The position numbers were made by a program, and so were the translations under genes. Positions 1 through 4,930 of a stretch of 5,998 bases of DNA are shown here, piece by piece. The notes beneath the pieces were generated by a model. That model did not search any database. It was given only the letters and a program-made list of their open reading frames with translations, and had not been told where the DNA came from. Numbering within the stretch: the stretch's first letter is position 1; the number at the start of each line of letters is the position of its first letter. Source of the DNA: Peptococcaceae bacterium (GTDB taxonomy: Bacteria > Bacillota > Peptococcia > Peptococcales > Peptococcaceae); contig CAAEKP010000088.1 in NCBI GenBank assembly GCA_900756555.1, forward strand, positions 1 through 5,998. Reading direction: 5' to 3'.

Positions 1-428
1 CCATGCAGGAAGCATTGTATCTGCAAGATACTGCAAAACTGAAAAAAGCTTTGCAAAGCTTTTTATTAAAAACCATCAGCTATAACGATGCATCCAGCGA
101 GGTATTTTATCACGGCCTCATTTTAGGGCTGTGCGCTGCGATGGATAATCAATATTATGTAACCTCTAATCGAGAATCCGGCTTAGGTCGCTTTGATATT
201 CAACTCATGCCAAGAAACACTAATTTGCCCGGTGTTCTTATAGAACTGAAATATGACAAAAACCTGAATCAACAACAGTTGCAGCAATTAGCCAACAATG
301 CCCTGTCACAGATTGAGCAGCAGCATTACGAACAGGAGTTGTTGGGGCATGGTGTAACAACCATTTTAAAATATGGCGTCGCTTTCTGCGGCAAAGAAGT
401 AGCAATTGCGCAAAACACAGCAAAATAG
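1..428 (+). CDS. Predicted AAA ATPase-like protein, C-terminal PD-(D/E)XK nuclease-like domain (5' end outside window)
   Basis: The frame is open to the left edge and ends with TAG at 426-428, so this is the last ~141 codons of a longer gene. The ATG at 3-5 is probably internal, because no ribosome binding site can be seen and the family is normally about 500-600 residues with an N-terminal ATPase domain. Counting from that Met, a helix with SSEVFYHGLILGL (31-43) is followed by SNRESGLGRFDI (55-66) and VLIELKYDK (78-86). D65 and E81-x-K83 fit the acidic and E-x-K positions of the PD-(D/E)XK fold. A helix with ALSQIEQQHY (100-109) and a closing strand KYGVAFCGKEV follow. This matches the C-terminal module (PDDEXK_9, formerly DUF1703) found behind AAA-ATPase_like domains in anaerobes. 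Cellular role and substrate are unknown, and nuclease activity is inferred only from the motif. The stop codon touches the terminator shared with the convergent ogt gene. Confidence 0.82.
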   Translation, partial: MQEALYLQDTAKLKKALQSFLLKTISYNDASSEVFYHGLILGLCAAMDNQYYVTSNRESGLGRFDIQLMPRNTNLPGVLIELKYDKNLNQQQLQQLANNALSQIEQQHYEQELLGHGVTTILKYGVAFCGKEVAIAQNTAK

Positions 429-482
429 GAGATAAGAAAAATGCCAGCAGGAATTATCTCCTACTGGCATTTTTCTTATCTC
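429..482. terminator. Bidirectional intrinsic terminator between convergent genes
   Basis: Bases 429-447 and 464-482 are perfect 19-bp inverted complements. Inside, after one mismatch (C448/A463), AGGA at 449-452 can pair with TCCT at 459-462. The GC-rich core (ATGCCAG/CTGGCAT) is flanked by an A5 run on the left and a T5 run on the right, so transcripts from either strand end the hairpin in a U-rich stretch. The structure begins directly after the TAG of the upstream + gene and ends directly before the complement of the ogt TAA, so it fills the whole gap. Confidence 0.9.
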
Positions 483-953
483 TTATTCTAGAATCCCTTC
501 CAACTTCAGCAGCTTCTCCTTAATATCCAACCCGCCGCCGTAGCCTGTCAATTTTCCGTTAGCGCCAATCACGCGGTGGCATGGTATTACAATAGCGATT
601 GGATTGTTATGGTTGGCACCGCCCACGGCGCGGCACGCCTTAGGATTGCCAACAGCGGCAGCAATCTGACCATAGCTGCGTGTTTCACCGTAAGGGATGG
701 CTTCTAACTGCTGCCACACTTTTTTCTGAAACTCTGTACCCTGCGGATTTAGCGGCAAGGAAAAACTGGCTCGCTGCCCGGCAAAATATTCTTCCAACTG
801 CCGTTTAGCTTCATGCAATAACGGTGTTTCCTGCTGTTTTGCATCGCCCAGCGATTTGTTTTCCTGTGCAAATTGAATCTCCACAATGGCATCTTCATCT
901 GCGATGATATACACCTGCCCCACTATCGTTTCCAACTCCACATAATATAACAT
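483..953 (-). CDS. ogt: Methylated-DNA--[protein]-cysteine S-methyltransferase (O6-alkylguanine-DNA alkyltransferase)
   Basis: This 156-residue cytoplasmic repair protein moves an alkyl group from O6-alkylguanine (or O4-alkylthymine) in DNA to its own cysteine in a single-turnover suicide reaction. The C-terminal domain is clear: the DNA-binding region YGETRSYGQIAAAVGNPKACRAVGGANHNNP spans about 88-118 (given as positions: YGQIAAAVG 94-102, the arginine-finger position R108 in RAVGGAN, and N115). The active site PCHRV follows at 124-128 with acceptor C125, then GYGGGLDIKEKLLKLEG at 137-153. The N-terminal part (1-70) is the short, poorly conserved ribonuclease-H-like half, and the total length is typical of the Ogt class without an Ada regulatory domain. 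The start ATG (complement of 951-953) has AGAGGAGG (complement of 961-968) seven bases upstream. A promoter lies at 989-1017. The gene is monocistronic, divergent from the AAA_14 gene and convergent with the gene on its other side. No Ada-type operator was recognised. Confidence 0.95.
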   Translation of the reverse strand: MLYYVELETIVGQVYIIADEDAIVEIQFAQENKSLGDAKQQETPLLHEAKRQLEEYFAGQRASFSLPLNPQGTEFQKKVWQQLEAIPYGETRSYGQIAAAVGNPKACRAVGGANHNNPIAIVIPCHRVIGANGKLTGYGGGLDIKEKLLKLEGILE

Positions 954-988
954 CGTAATGCCTCCTCTGCTTGCTTTATTCTGCTTTC

Positions 989-1017
989 ACTATAACAATT
1001 CTTACGAAAAATTGCAA
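989..1017 (-). promoter_or_regulatory. Sigma-A-type promoter of ogt
   Basis: On the minus strand, TTGCAA (complement of 1012-1017) and TATAGT (complement of 989-994) are separated by exactly 17 bases. Each box matches the -35/-10 consensus closely. Transcription would start near 982, giving a leader of about 30 bases that contains the AGAGGAGG site of ogt. Predicted from sequence only. Confidence 0.65.
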
Positions 1018-1104
1018 CAATCAACACATTTCTATCATCCATTTCTTATTTTTCACTGACAAGCATAGTCTGTTAAAACTTAAAGATTTTACAACCGAAA
1101 TCAT

Positions 1105-1178
1105 GTTCATTGTAAAAAATGCAGCTCTCTTCAAAAGTTCATTGTAAAAAATATAGTTATGTAACAAAAGTTCGTTGT
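1105..1178 (+). repeat. Three phased direct repeats upstream of the AAA_14/DUF4143 gene
   Basis: A 16-base motif GTTCATTGTAAAAAAT occurs identically at 1105-1120 and 1137-1152. A third, related copy, GTTCGTTGT, sits at 1170-1178. The second and third copies also share a preceding CAAAA (1132-1136 and 1165-1169). The copies step by 32 and 33 bases, close to three helical turns, so they would lie on one face of the DNA. The third copy overlaps the -35 box (1175-1180) of the downstream promoter. An inverted TTTTACAA at 1087-1094 can pair with TTGTAAAA at 1110-1117. The arrangement resembles an operator array or a small tandem duplication. A binding role is inference. Confidence 0.7.
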
Positions 1179-1203
1179 TTTTTTTGTTGTATTACGGTAT
1201 ACT
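1175..1203 (+). promoter_or_regulatory. Sigma-A-type promoter of the AAA_14/DUF4143 gene
   Basis: TTGTTT at 1175-1180 and TATACT at 1198-1203 are separated by 17 bases. Transcription would begin near 1210, leaving a leader of about 28 bases that contains AAGGAGG. The third direct repeat overlaps the -35 box, which would allow control by a repeat-binding protein. A weaker alternative pair is TTCAAA (1130-1135) and TATAGT (1152-1157) with a 16-base spacer. Confidence 0.6.
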
Positions 1204-1220
1204 ATGACTATCTACCAGAT

Positions 1221-1227
1221 AAGGAGG
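1221..1227 (+). promoter_or_regulatory. Shine-Dalgarno site that fixes the start of the AAA_14/DUF4143 gene
   Basis: AAGGAGG lies ten bases before ATG 1238-1240. An in-frame TTG at 1229-1231 would give three more residues but is only one base from this site, too close for normal initiation. ATG 1238 is therefore the preferred start. Confidence 0.8.
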
Positions 1228-1237
1228 ATTGGTTTCT

Positions 1238-2539
1238 ATGTATCGTTTTGCAATTGAAAGGCTTTATAAGTGGAAAGAAAGTAAATATCGCAAACCTCTC
1301 ATCATTGAAGGTGCTCGTCAGGTGGGTAAAACCTGGCTGATGAAAGAATTCGGTAAAACTGCTTATAAAGATACCGTGTATATCAACTTTGATTCTAATT
1401 CTCGTATGGCAGAGCTATTCTCTATTGATCTCAATACGGACCGTTTAATCCTGGGATTAGAATTATATGCAGGCAGAAAAATTGACCCTGACACAACCCT
1501 TTTGATTTTTGATGAAGTGCAGGAAGTTCCAAAAGCATTGTCCAGTCTTAAATATTTTTGCGAAAACGCACCGCAATATCATATTATTTGTGCAGGTTCC
1601 TTATTGGGTTTAGCACTGCACAGCGGGACTTCATTTCCAGTCGGGAAAGTAGATTTTCTAAAACTCTATCCATTATCATTCCGTGAATTTTTAATGGCCA
1701 CCGGAAAAGAGCGCTTTGCACAATTGCTGGACAGCAAAGATTTTTCTATGATTACAGCCTTTAAACAAACCTATATTGACGCTTTAAAATTATATTATTT
1801 TGTCGGTGGAATGCCGGAAGCTGTGCTACATTTCTCTGCAAATGAAGACTTCAACGAAGTACGCAATATCCAGCAACGCATTCTTGCCGCGTATGAGCAG
1901 GACTTCTCCAAACATGCACCCAATGAAATCGTTCCACGAATCCGTATGGTATGGAACAGCATCCCTTCTCAATTAGCCAAAGAAAACAAAAAATTCCTAT
2001 ATGGGCTTGTCCGAGAAGGCGGCCGCGCCAAAGACTATGAAGCGGCTATTATGTGGCTTTCCGACTGCGGTCTTGTGCATAAAGTCAGCCGAATCAACAC
2101 GCCCAAGCTGCCATTAAAGGCCTATGAAGATTTAAAAGCATTTAAACTGTTTGTTGTTGACGTTGGCTTGCTGGGCTGCATGACAGGTCTGCGGCAAAAA
2201 ACACTTTTAGATGGCAACGATTTGTTTGTGGAATTTAAAGGAGCTCTTACAGAACAATATGTCATGCAGCAATTGGCCACAATCTCCCAAATAAACACCT
2301 ATTATTATACAAACGACCGTGGCTCCTGCGAGATTGATTTTGTGATTGACACTGGCGAAACTGTCATTCCACTTGAAGTCAAAGCGGAAGAAAACCTGCG
2401 GGCAAAAAGCTTGCGTGCCTACCATGATAAATTCCAGCCGGAAACTTCTATTCGCACTTCCATGTCAGATTACCGCAGAGAAGAATGGCTGCTCAACCTG
2501 CCTTTATACGCCATCGAAGAAATTCTTGTTTCTTTGTAG
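1238..2539 (+). CDS. AAA_14 ATPase with C-terminal DUF4143 (PD-(D/E)XK-like) domain
   Basis: The protein has 433 residues, normal for this family. The N-terminal AAA_14 domain has Walker A GARQVGKT (25-32), Walker B LLIFDEVQ (88-95) with D92/E93, and a sensor-like strand HIICAGSLLG (115-124). The family motifs YPLSFREF (144-151) and VGGMPEAV (189-196) follow. A winged-helix-like linker at about 210-300 leads to the DUF4143 domain: DVGLLGCMTG (308-317), GALTEQYVMQQL (335-346), EIDFVI (365-370) and PLEVKA (378-383). E339, D367 and E380-x-K382 sit where a PD-(D/E)XK fold would place its acidic and lysine residues. These proteins are predicted soluble ATPases, abundant in anaerobes and often in many copies per genome. 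Their function is unknown. The gene has its own promoter and repeats upstream. No terminator separates it from nadE, 61 bases downstream, so some read-through is possible. Parts of it look more AT-rich than nadE, which could mean horizontal acquisition. Confidence 0.9.
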   Translation: MYRFAIERLYKWKESKYRKPLIIEGARQVGKTWLMKEFGKTAYKDTVYINFDSNSRMAELFSIDLNTDRLILGLELYAGRKIDPDTTLLIFDEVQEVPKALSSLKYFCENAPQYHIICAGSLLGLALHSGTSFPVGKVDFLKLYPLSFREFLMATGKERFAQLLDSKDFSMITAFKQTYIDALKLYYFVGGMPEAVLHFSANEDFNEVRNIQQRILAAYEQDFSKHAPNEIVPRIRMVWNSIPSQLAKENKKFLYGLVREGGRAKDYEAAIMWLSDCGLVHKVSRINTPKLPLKAYEDLKAFKLFVVDVGLLGCMTGLRQKTLLDGNDLFVEFKGALTEQYVMQQLATISQINTYYYTNDRGSCEIDFVIDTGETVIPLEVKAEENLRAKSLRAYHDKFQPETSIRTSMSDYRREEWLLNLPLYAIEEILVSL

Positions 2540-2554
2540 TGATTGGAGTACAAT
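2526..2554 (+). promoter_or_regulatory. Candidate promoter of nadE
   Basis: TTGTTT at 2526-2531 and TACAAT at 2549-2554 are spaced by 17 bases, overlapping the last codons and stop of the preceding gene. Transcription would start near 2561 and give a leader of about 40 bases that includes AGGAGG. The site suggests nadE can be expressed independently of the AAA_14 gene. Motif match only. Confidence 0.45.
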
Positions 2555-2585
2555 AAAAACAGTTTTATATCGCTCACGAAATAAC

Positions 2586-2591
2586 AGGAGG
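2586..2591 (+). promoter_or_regulatory. Shine-Dalgarno site that fixes the start of nadE
   Basis: AGGAGG ends nine bases before ATG 2601-2603. The nadE frame stays open upstream to about 2346, inside the AAA_14 gene. This site, and the fact that homology to NadE begins at residue 1 from ATG 2601, rule out the longer form. Confidence 0.85.
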
Positions 2592-2600
2592 TTATTTTTT

Positions 2601-4532
2601 ATGGAATATGGATTTGTCAAAGTTGCTGCTGCCACACCTGAAATCAAAGTGGCGGATTGTCAATACAATACGGACGCTGTGTTAGCTTTATGGCAGCAGG
2701 CCGACGCGCTCGGCTGCCATCTGGTGACTTTTCCTGAGTTGGTGCTCACCGGTTATACTTGCGGGGATTTATTTTTGCAGCCTGTGTTATTGCAGGGCTG
2801 TCTACAGGGACTGAAAAAACTGATTAACGCCAGCACTGAATTGCAGTCAGTGGCTGTAGTGGGGGCACCTATCGTGCATCAGGGCAAATTATTTAACTGT
2901 GCTGTTGTGATTCAGCAGGGAGAAGTTTTGGGGATTGTGCCCAAAACCTCTCTGCCTACTTACGGTGAATTTTACGAGCAGCGCCATTTTAAACCTGCAC
3001 CGCCGTTAACCACCGGCTACAGTGACGCATTAATTTCCATTGGTCAGGAAATGACTTTATTTGGCGCACAGCAGCTATTTTCCTGCGAACAGCTGTCAGA
3101 CTTCACCTTTGCCGTAGAATTGTGTGAAGATTTGTGGGCACCGCTGCCGCCGTCCACACAGCACGCTATGAGCGGCGCTACTGTAATCGTCAATCTGTCT
3201 GCCAGCAATGAACTTATCGGCAAAGCGGACTATCGTCGTCAATTGGTGGCCGGGCAATCCGCTCGACTGTTGTGTGGCTATGTATATGCAAATGCCGGTT
3301 ATGGAGAATCCACCACGGATGTAGTGTTTGCCGGACACAATATAATCGCTGAAAACGGCACCATACTGGCAGAAAGCCAGCTGTTTAGCAACGGGCTCAC
3401 CATCATGGAGCTGGACGTGCAAAAACTGGCACAGGAACGACGCAAACTAAACACCTTTCCGTTGCATGATAATGAACGGCCTTATTATCACGCTGCTTTC
3501 ACGGCCCCTACTGCCTGCACATTAACTCGCCATATTGACCCTGCACCTTTTGTGCCTGCTGATGAAGCCCATCGCGCAGAACGATGTGAACTGATTTTGT
3601 CGATTCAGGCGCAGGGATTGAAAAAACGGCTGGTGCACTCCTGGTCTAAAACAGCCGTCATTGGCATCAGCGGTGGGCTTGATTCTACTTTAGCCTTGCT
3701 GGTTGCTGCCCGCGCTATGGATTTGCTGGAACGCCCCCGCACTGACATTGTAGCTGTTACCATGCCATGTTTCGGCACTACCAGCCGCACTCGTTCTAAC
3801 GCAGAGCTGCTCTGCCAGGAACTAGGTGTGACGTTTCGCACCGTAGACATTGGCAACACTGTAAAAGCTCATTTTGCTGATATTGGTCATGATTTTGCCG
3901 ACCACAGCGTCACTTTTGAAAATGGACAGGCCCGTGAACGCACACAGGTGCTGATGGATATTGCCAATCAAACCAATGGTATGGTGGTGGGCACTGGTGA
4001 TTTATCTGAACTGGCTCTGGGATGGGCCACCTATAACGGCGATCATATGTCAATGTATGGTGTCAACGGCTCCATCCCCAAAACATTGGTGCGCCATATT
4101 GTGCGTTATGTGGCAGATACCACCGACAATGACAAATTGCGTGCTACGCTGCTGGATATTTTGGACACACCAGTCAGCCCGGAACTTCTGCCTGCTAAAG
4201 ACGGAGAAATTGCACAGAAAACAGAAGATCTGGTTGGGCCTTATGAGCTGCATGATTTCTTCCTGTATTATGCTGTGCGTTGGGCATTCTCGCCAAAGAA
4301 AATTTATTATCTGGCTCAGAACGCTTTTGCCGGCGTGTATGATAATCAGACGATCTTACATTGGTTAAAAACCTTCTTCCGACGGTTCTTTAATCAGCAA
4401 TTCAAACGCTCCTGTCTGCCTGACGGCCCTAAAGTCGGCTCGGTAGCATTATCCCCCCGCGGTGACTGGCGGATGCCAAGTGATGCCGTATCCGCTTTGT
4501 GGATGGCAGAAATTGAGCAGCTAAAAGCCTGA
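2601..4532 (+). CDS. nadE: Glutamine-dependent NAD+ synthetase (two-domain NadE)
   Basis: This 643-residue cytoplasmic enzyme catalyses the last step of NAD+ biosynthesis: deamido-NAD+ (nicotinic acid adenine dinucleotide) is adenylated by ATP and then amidated, with ammonia released from glutamine and passed between the domains. The N-terminal nitrilase-type glutaminase domain (about 1-290) has the full Glu-Lys-Cys triad: E46 in TFPELVLTG, K115 in VPKTSLP and C175 in VELCEDLW. The C-terminal synthetase domain (about 325-643) has the PP-loop SGGLDS (357-362) for ATP pyrophosphate, GTGDLSELALGWATYNGD (464-481), and YGVNGSIPKTLVRHIVRY (486-503). Length and domain order agree with the fused bacterial NadE class (roughly 640-680 residues), so no separate amidase subunit is needed. 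All key residues are present and no frameshift is seen. The gene lies 61 bases after the AAA_14/DUF4143 gene with its own candidate promoter, and a strong terminator follows eight bases after the stop. Confidence 0.96.
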   Translation: MEYGFVKVAAATPEIKVADCQYNTDAVLALWQQADALGCHLVTFPELVLTGYTCGDLFLQPVLLQGCLQGLKKLINASTELQSVAVVGAPIVHQGKLFNCAVVIQQGEVLGIVPKTSLPTYGEFYEQRHFKPAPPLTTGYSDALISIGQEMTLFGAQQLFSCEQLSDFTFAVELCEDLWAPLPPSTQHAMSGATVIVNLSASNELIGKADYRRQLVAGQSARLLCGYVYANAGYGESTTDVVFAGHNIIAENGTILAESQLFSNGLTIMELDVQKLAQERRKLNTFPLHDNERPYYHAAFTAPTACTLTRHIDPAPFVPADEAHRAERCELILSIQAQGLKKRLVHSWSKTAVIGISGGLDSTLALLVAARAMDLLERPRTDIVAVTMPCFGTTSRTRSNAELLCQELGVTFRTVDIGNTVKAHFADIGHDFADHSVTFENGQARERTQVLMDIANQTNGMVVGTGDLSELALGWATYNGDHMSMYGVNGSIPKTLVRHIVRYVADTTDNDKLRATLLDILDTPVSPELLPAKDGEIAQKTEDLVGPYELHDFFLYYAVRWAFSPKKIYYLAQNAFAGVYDNQTILHWLKTFFRRFFNQQFKRSCLPDGPKVGSVALSPRGDWRMPSDAVSALWMAEIEQLKA

Positions 4533-4540
4533 TGCACTAT

Positions 4541-4589
4541 GACAGAAAAACGGTGCCTTGCCGCAATGGCAGGACACCGTTTTTCTGTC
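4541..4589. terminator. Intrinsic terminator after nadE, probably bidirectional
   Basis: Bases 4541-4555 and 4575-4589 form a perfect 15-bp stem (GACAGAAAAACGGTG with its complement). The inner part can extend through bulges by pairing 4556-4562 with 4568-4573. The GC-rich centre is bordered by A5 on one side and T5 on the other. It starts eight bases after the nadE stop. In the opposite direction it lies 27 bases past the stop of the FeoA-like gene, so it can end that transcript too. Confidence 0.88.
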
Positions 4590-4615
4590 TGATTATTTTG
4601 TTTGTTCTGACTTTC

Positions 4616-4846
4616 TTATACACCGATTGGTTTTACTTTAATGTGCTGCAGATATTTGCTGCCCACATCTACCTGGCTGTACCCAATCTGTACCAACCAG
4701 TTCACCGCTTTTTGCAGGACCATAACTGTCATGCCCACACCAGCACCCAATTCCTGATAAATAGCCTTCTGGTGTTCTTCGGATAATGACACAATTTCAC
4801 CCATCTGTCCTAAAGGTAATTCCTGCAATGTTACTATGTCCTGCAT
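4616..4846 (-). CDS. FeoA-like small protein (ferrous iron transport protein A domain)
   Basis: This 76-residue protein has the size and pattern of a single FeoA (SH3-like small barrel) domain. An opening TLQELPLGQMGEIVSLS (6-22) is followed by a short helix, the typical turn YQELGAGVGMTVMVLQKA (30-47), and a closing segment VDVGSKYLQHIKV (59-71). FeoA partners the membrane GTPase FeoB in Fe2+ uptake, and the domain also occurs in metal-dependent regulators. No feoB lies beside it here, so a direct transport role is not shown. There is no signal peptide, membrane span or metal-binding cysteine/histidine cluster. The start ATG (complement of 4844-4846) has AGAGG (complement of 4854-4858) seven bases upstream. 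It lies 84 bases downstream of the PRC-barrel gene on the same strand, with a possible terminator between them. I rate the FeoA call likely but not certain, since such short domains are weakly conserved. Confidence 0.72.
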   Translation of the reverse strand: MQDIVTLQELPLGQMGEIVSLSEEHQKAIYQELGAGVGMTVMVLQKAVNWLVQIGYSQVDVGSKYLQHIKVKPIGV

Positions 4847-4865
4847 ATTAACACCTCTTCTGAAT

Positions 4866-4874
4866 ATTCTATCA
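4866..4874 (-). promoter_or_regulatory. Possible extended -10 promoter of the FeoA-like gene
   Basis: On the minus strand TGATAGAAT (complement of 4866-4874) fits an extended -10 element (TGn followed by TAGAAT). No good -35 box lies 16-18 bases upstream, and the resulting leader would be very short, with the start almost at the ribosome binding site. If this is not a promoter, the gene would depend on read-through from the PRC-barrel gene. Confidence 0.28.
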
Positions 4875-4886
4875 ACTACTGCGATG

Positions 4887-4913
4887 AAAACCGTCTGCCG
4901 TTCATGCAGACAG
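4887..4913 (-). terminator. Probable intrinsic terminator of the PRC-barrel gene
   Basis: On the minus strand a 6-bp perfect stem GTCTGC/GCAGAC (complement of 4906-4911 and 4893-4898) with a seven-base loop extends by a T-G wobble and a C-G pair. It is followed at once by TTTT (complement of 4887-4890). The hairpin starts 17 bases after the stop codon at 4931-4933. The short U-tract suggests moderate strength, so some transcripts may continue into the FeoA-like gene. Confidence 0.55.
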
Positions 4914-4930
4914 CTTCACTCATTTTTCTG

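Noticed and set aside
1105..1178. Phased repeats as a short CRISPR array or plasmid-type iterons
   Set aside because: Units are AT-rich, the 32-33-base period consists of a short core plus divergent filler with no typical repeat-spacer structure, and no cas or replication initiator gene is nearby.
1229..1237. TTG start three codons before ATG 1238
   Set aside because: The TTG is one base from AAGGAGG, too close for initiation, while ATG 1238 has a ten-base spacing.
1119..1340. Small plus-strand open frame crossing the promoter region and the start of the AAA_14 gene
   Set aside because: It overlaps the predicted promoter and the Walker A region of the real gene, and no ribosome binding site precedes it.
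1..2539. A complete new defence island
   Set aside because: Only two genes of uncertain function are seen, separated by a DNA repair gene on the opposite strand with its own promoter and terminator; no operon or known defence partner supports it.
2346..2600. Upstream extension of the nadE frame by 85 codons into the AAA_14 gene
   Set aside because: It overlaps the well-supported end of the AAA_14/DUF4143 gene in another frame, has no family similarity, and ATG 2601 carries an AGGAGG site at good spacing and begins the NadE homology.
2540..2600. Riboswitch or NAD-responsive leader before nadE
   Set aside because: The leader is only about 40 bases from the predicted start of transcription and shows no stable hairpin or recognisable aptamer core.
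3961..4368. Plus-strand open frame of 135 codons inside nadE
   Set aside because: It lies wholly within the conserved synthetase domain in another frame, is rich in Trp/Cys/Ile without domain pattern, and has no ribosome binding site.
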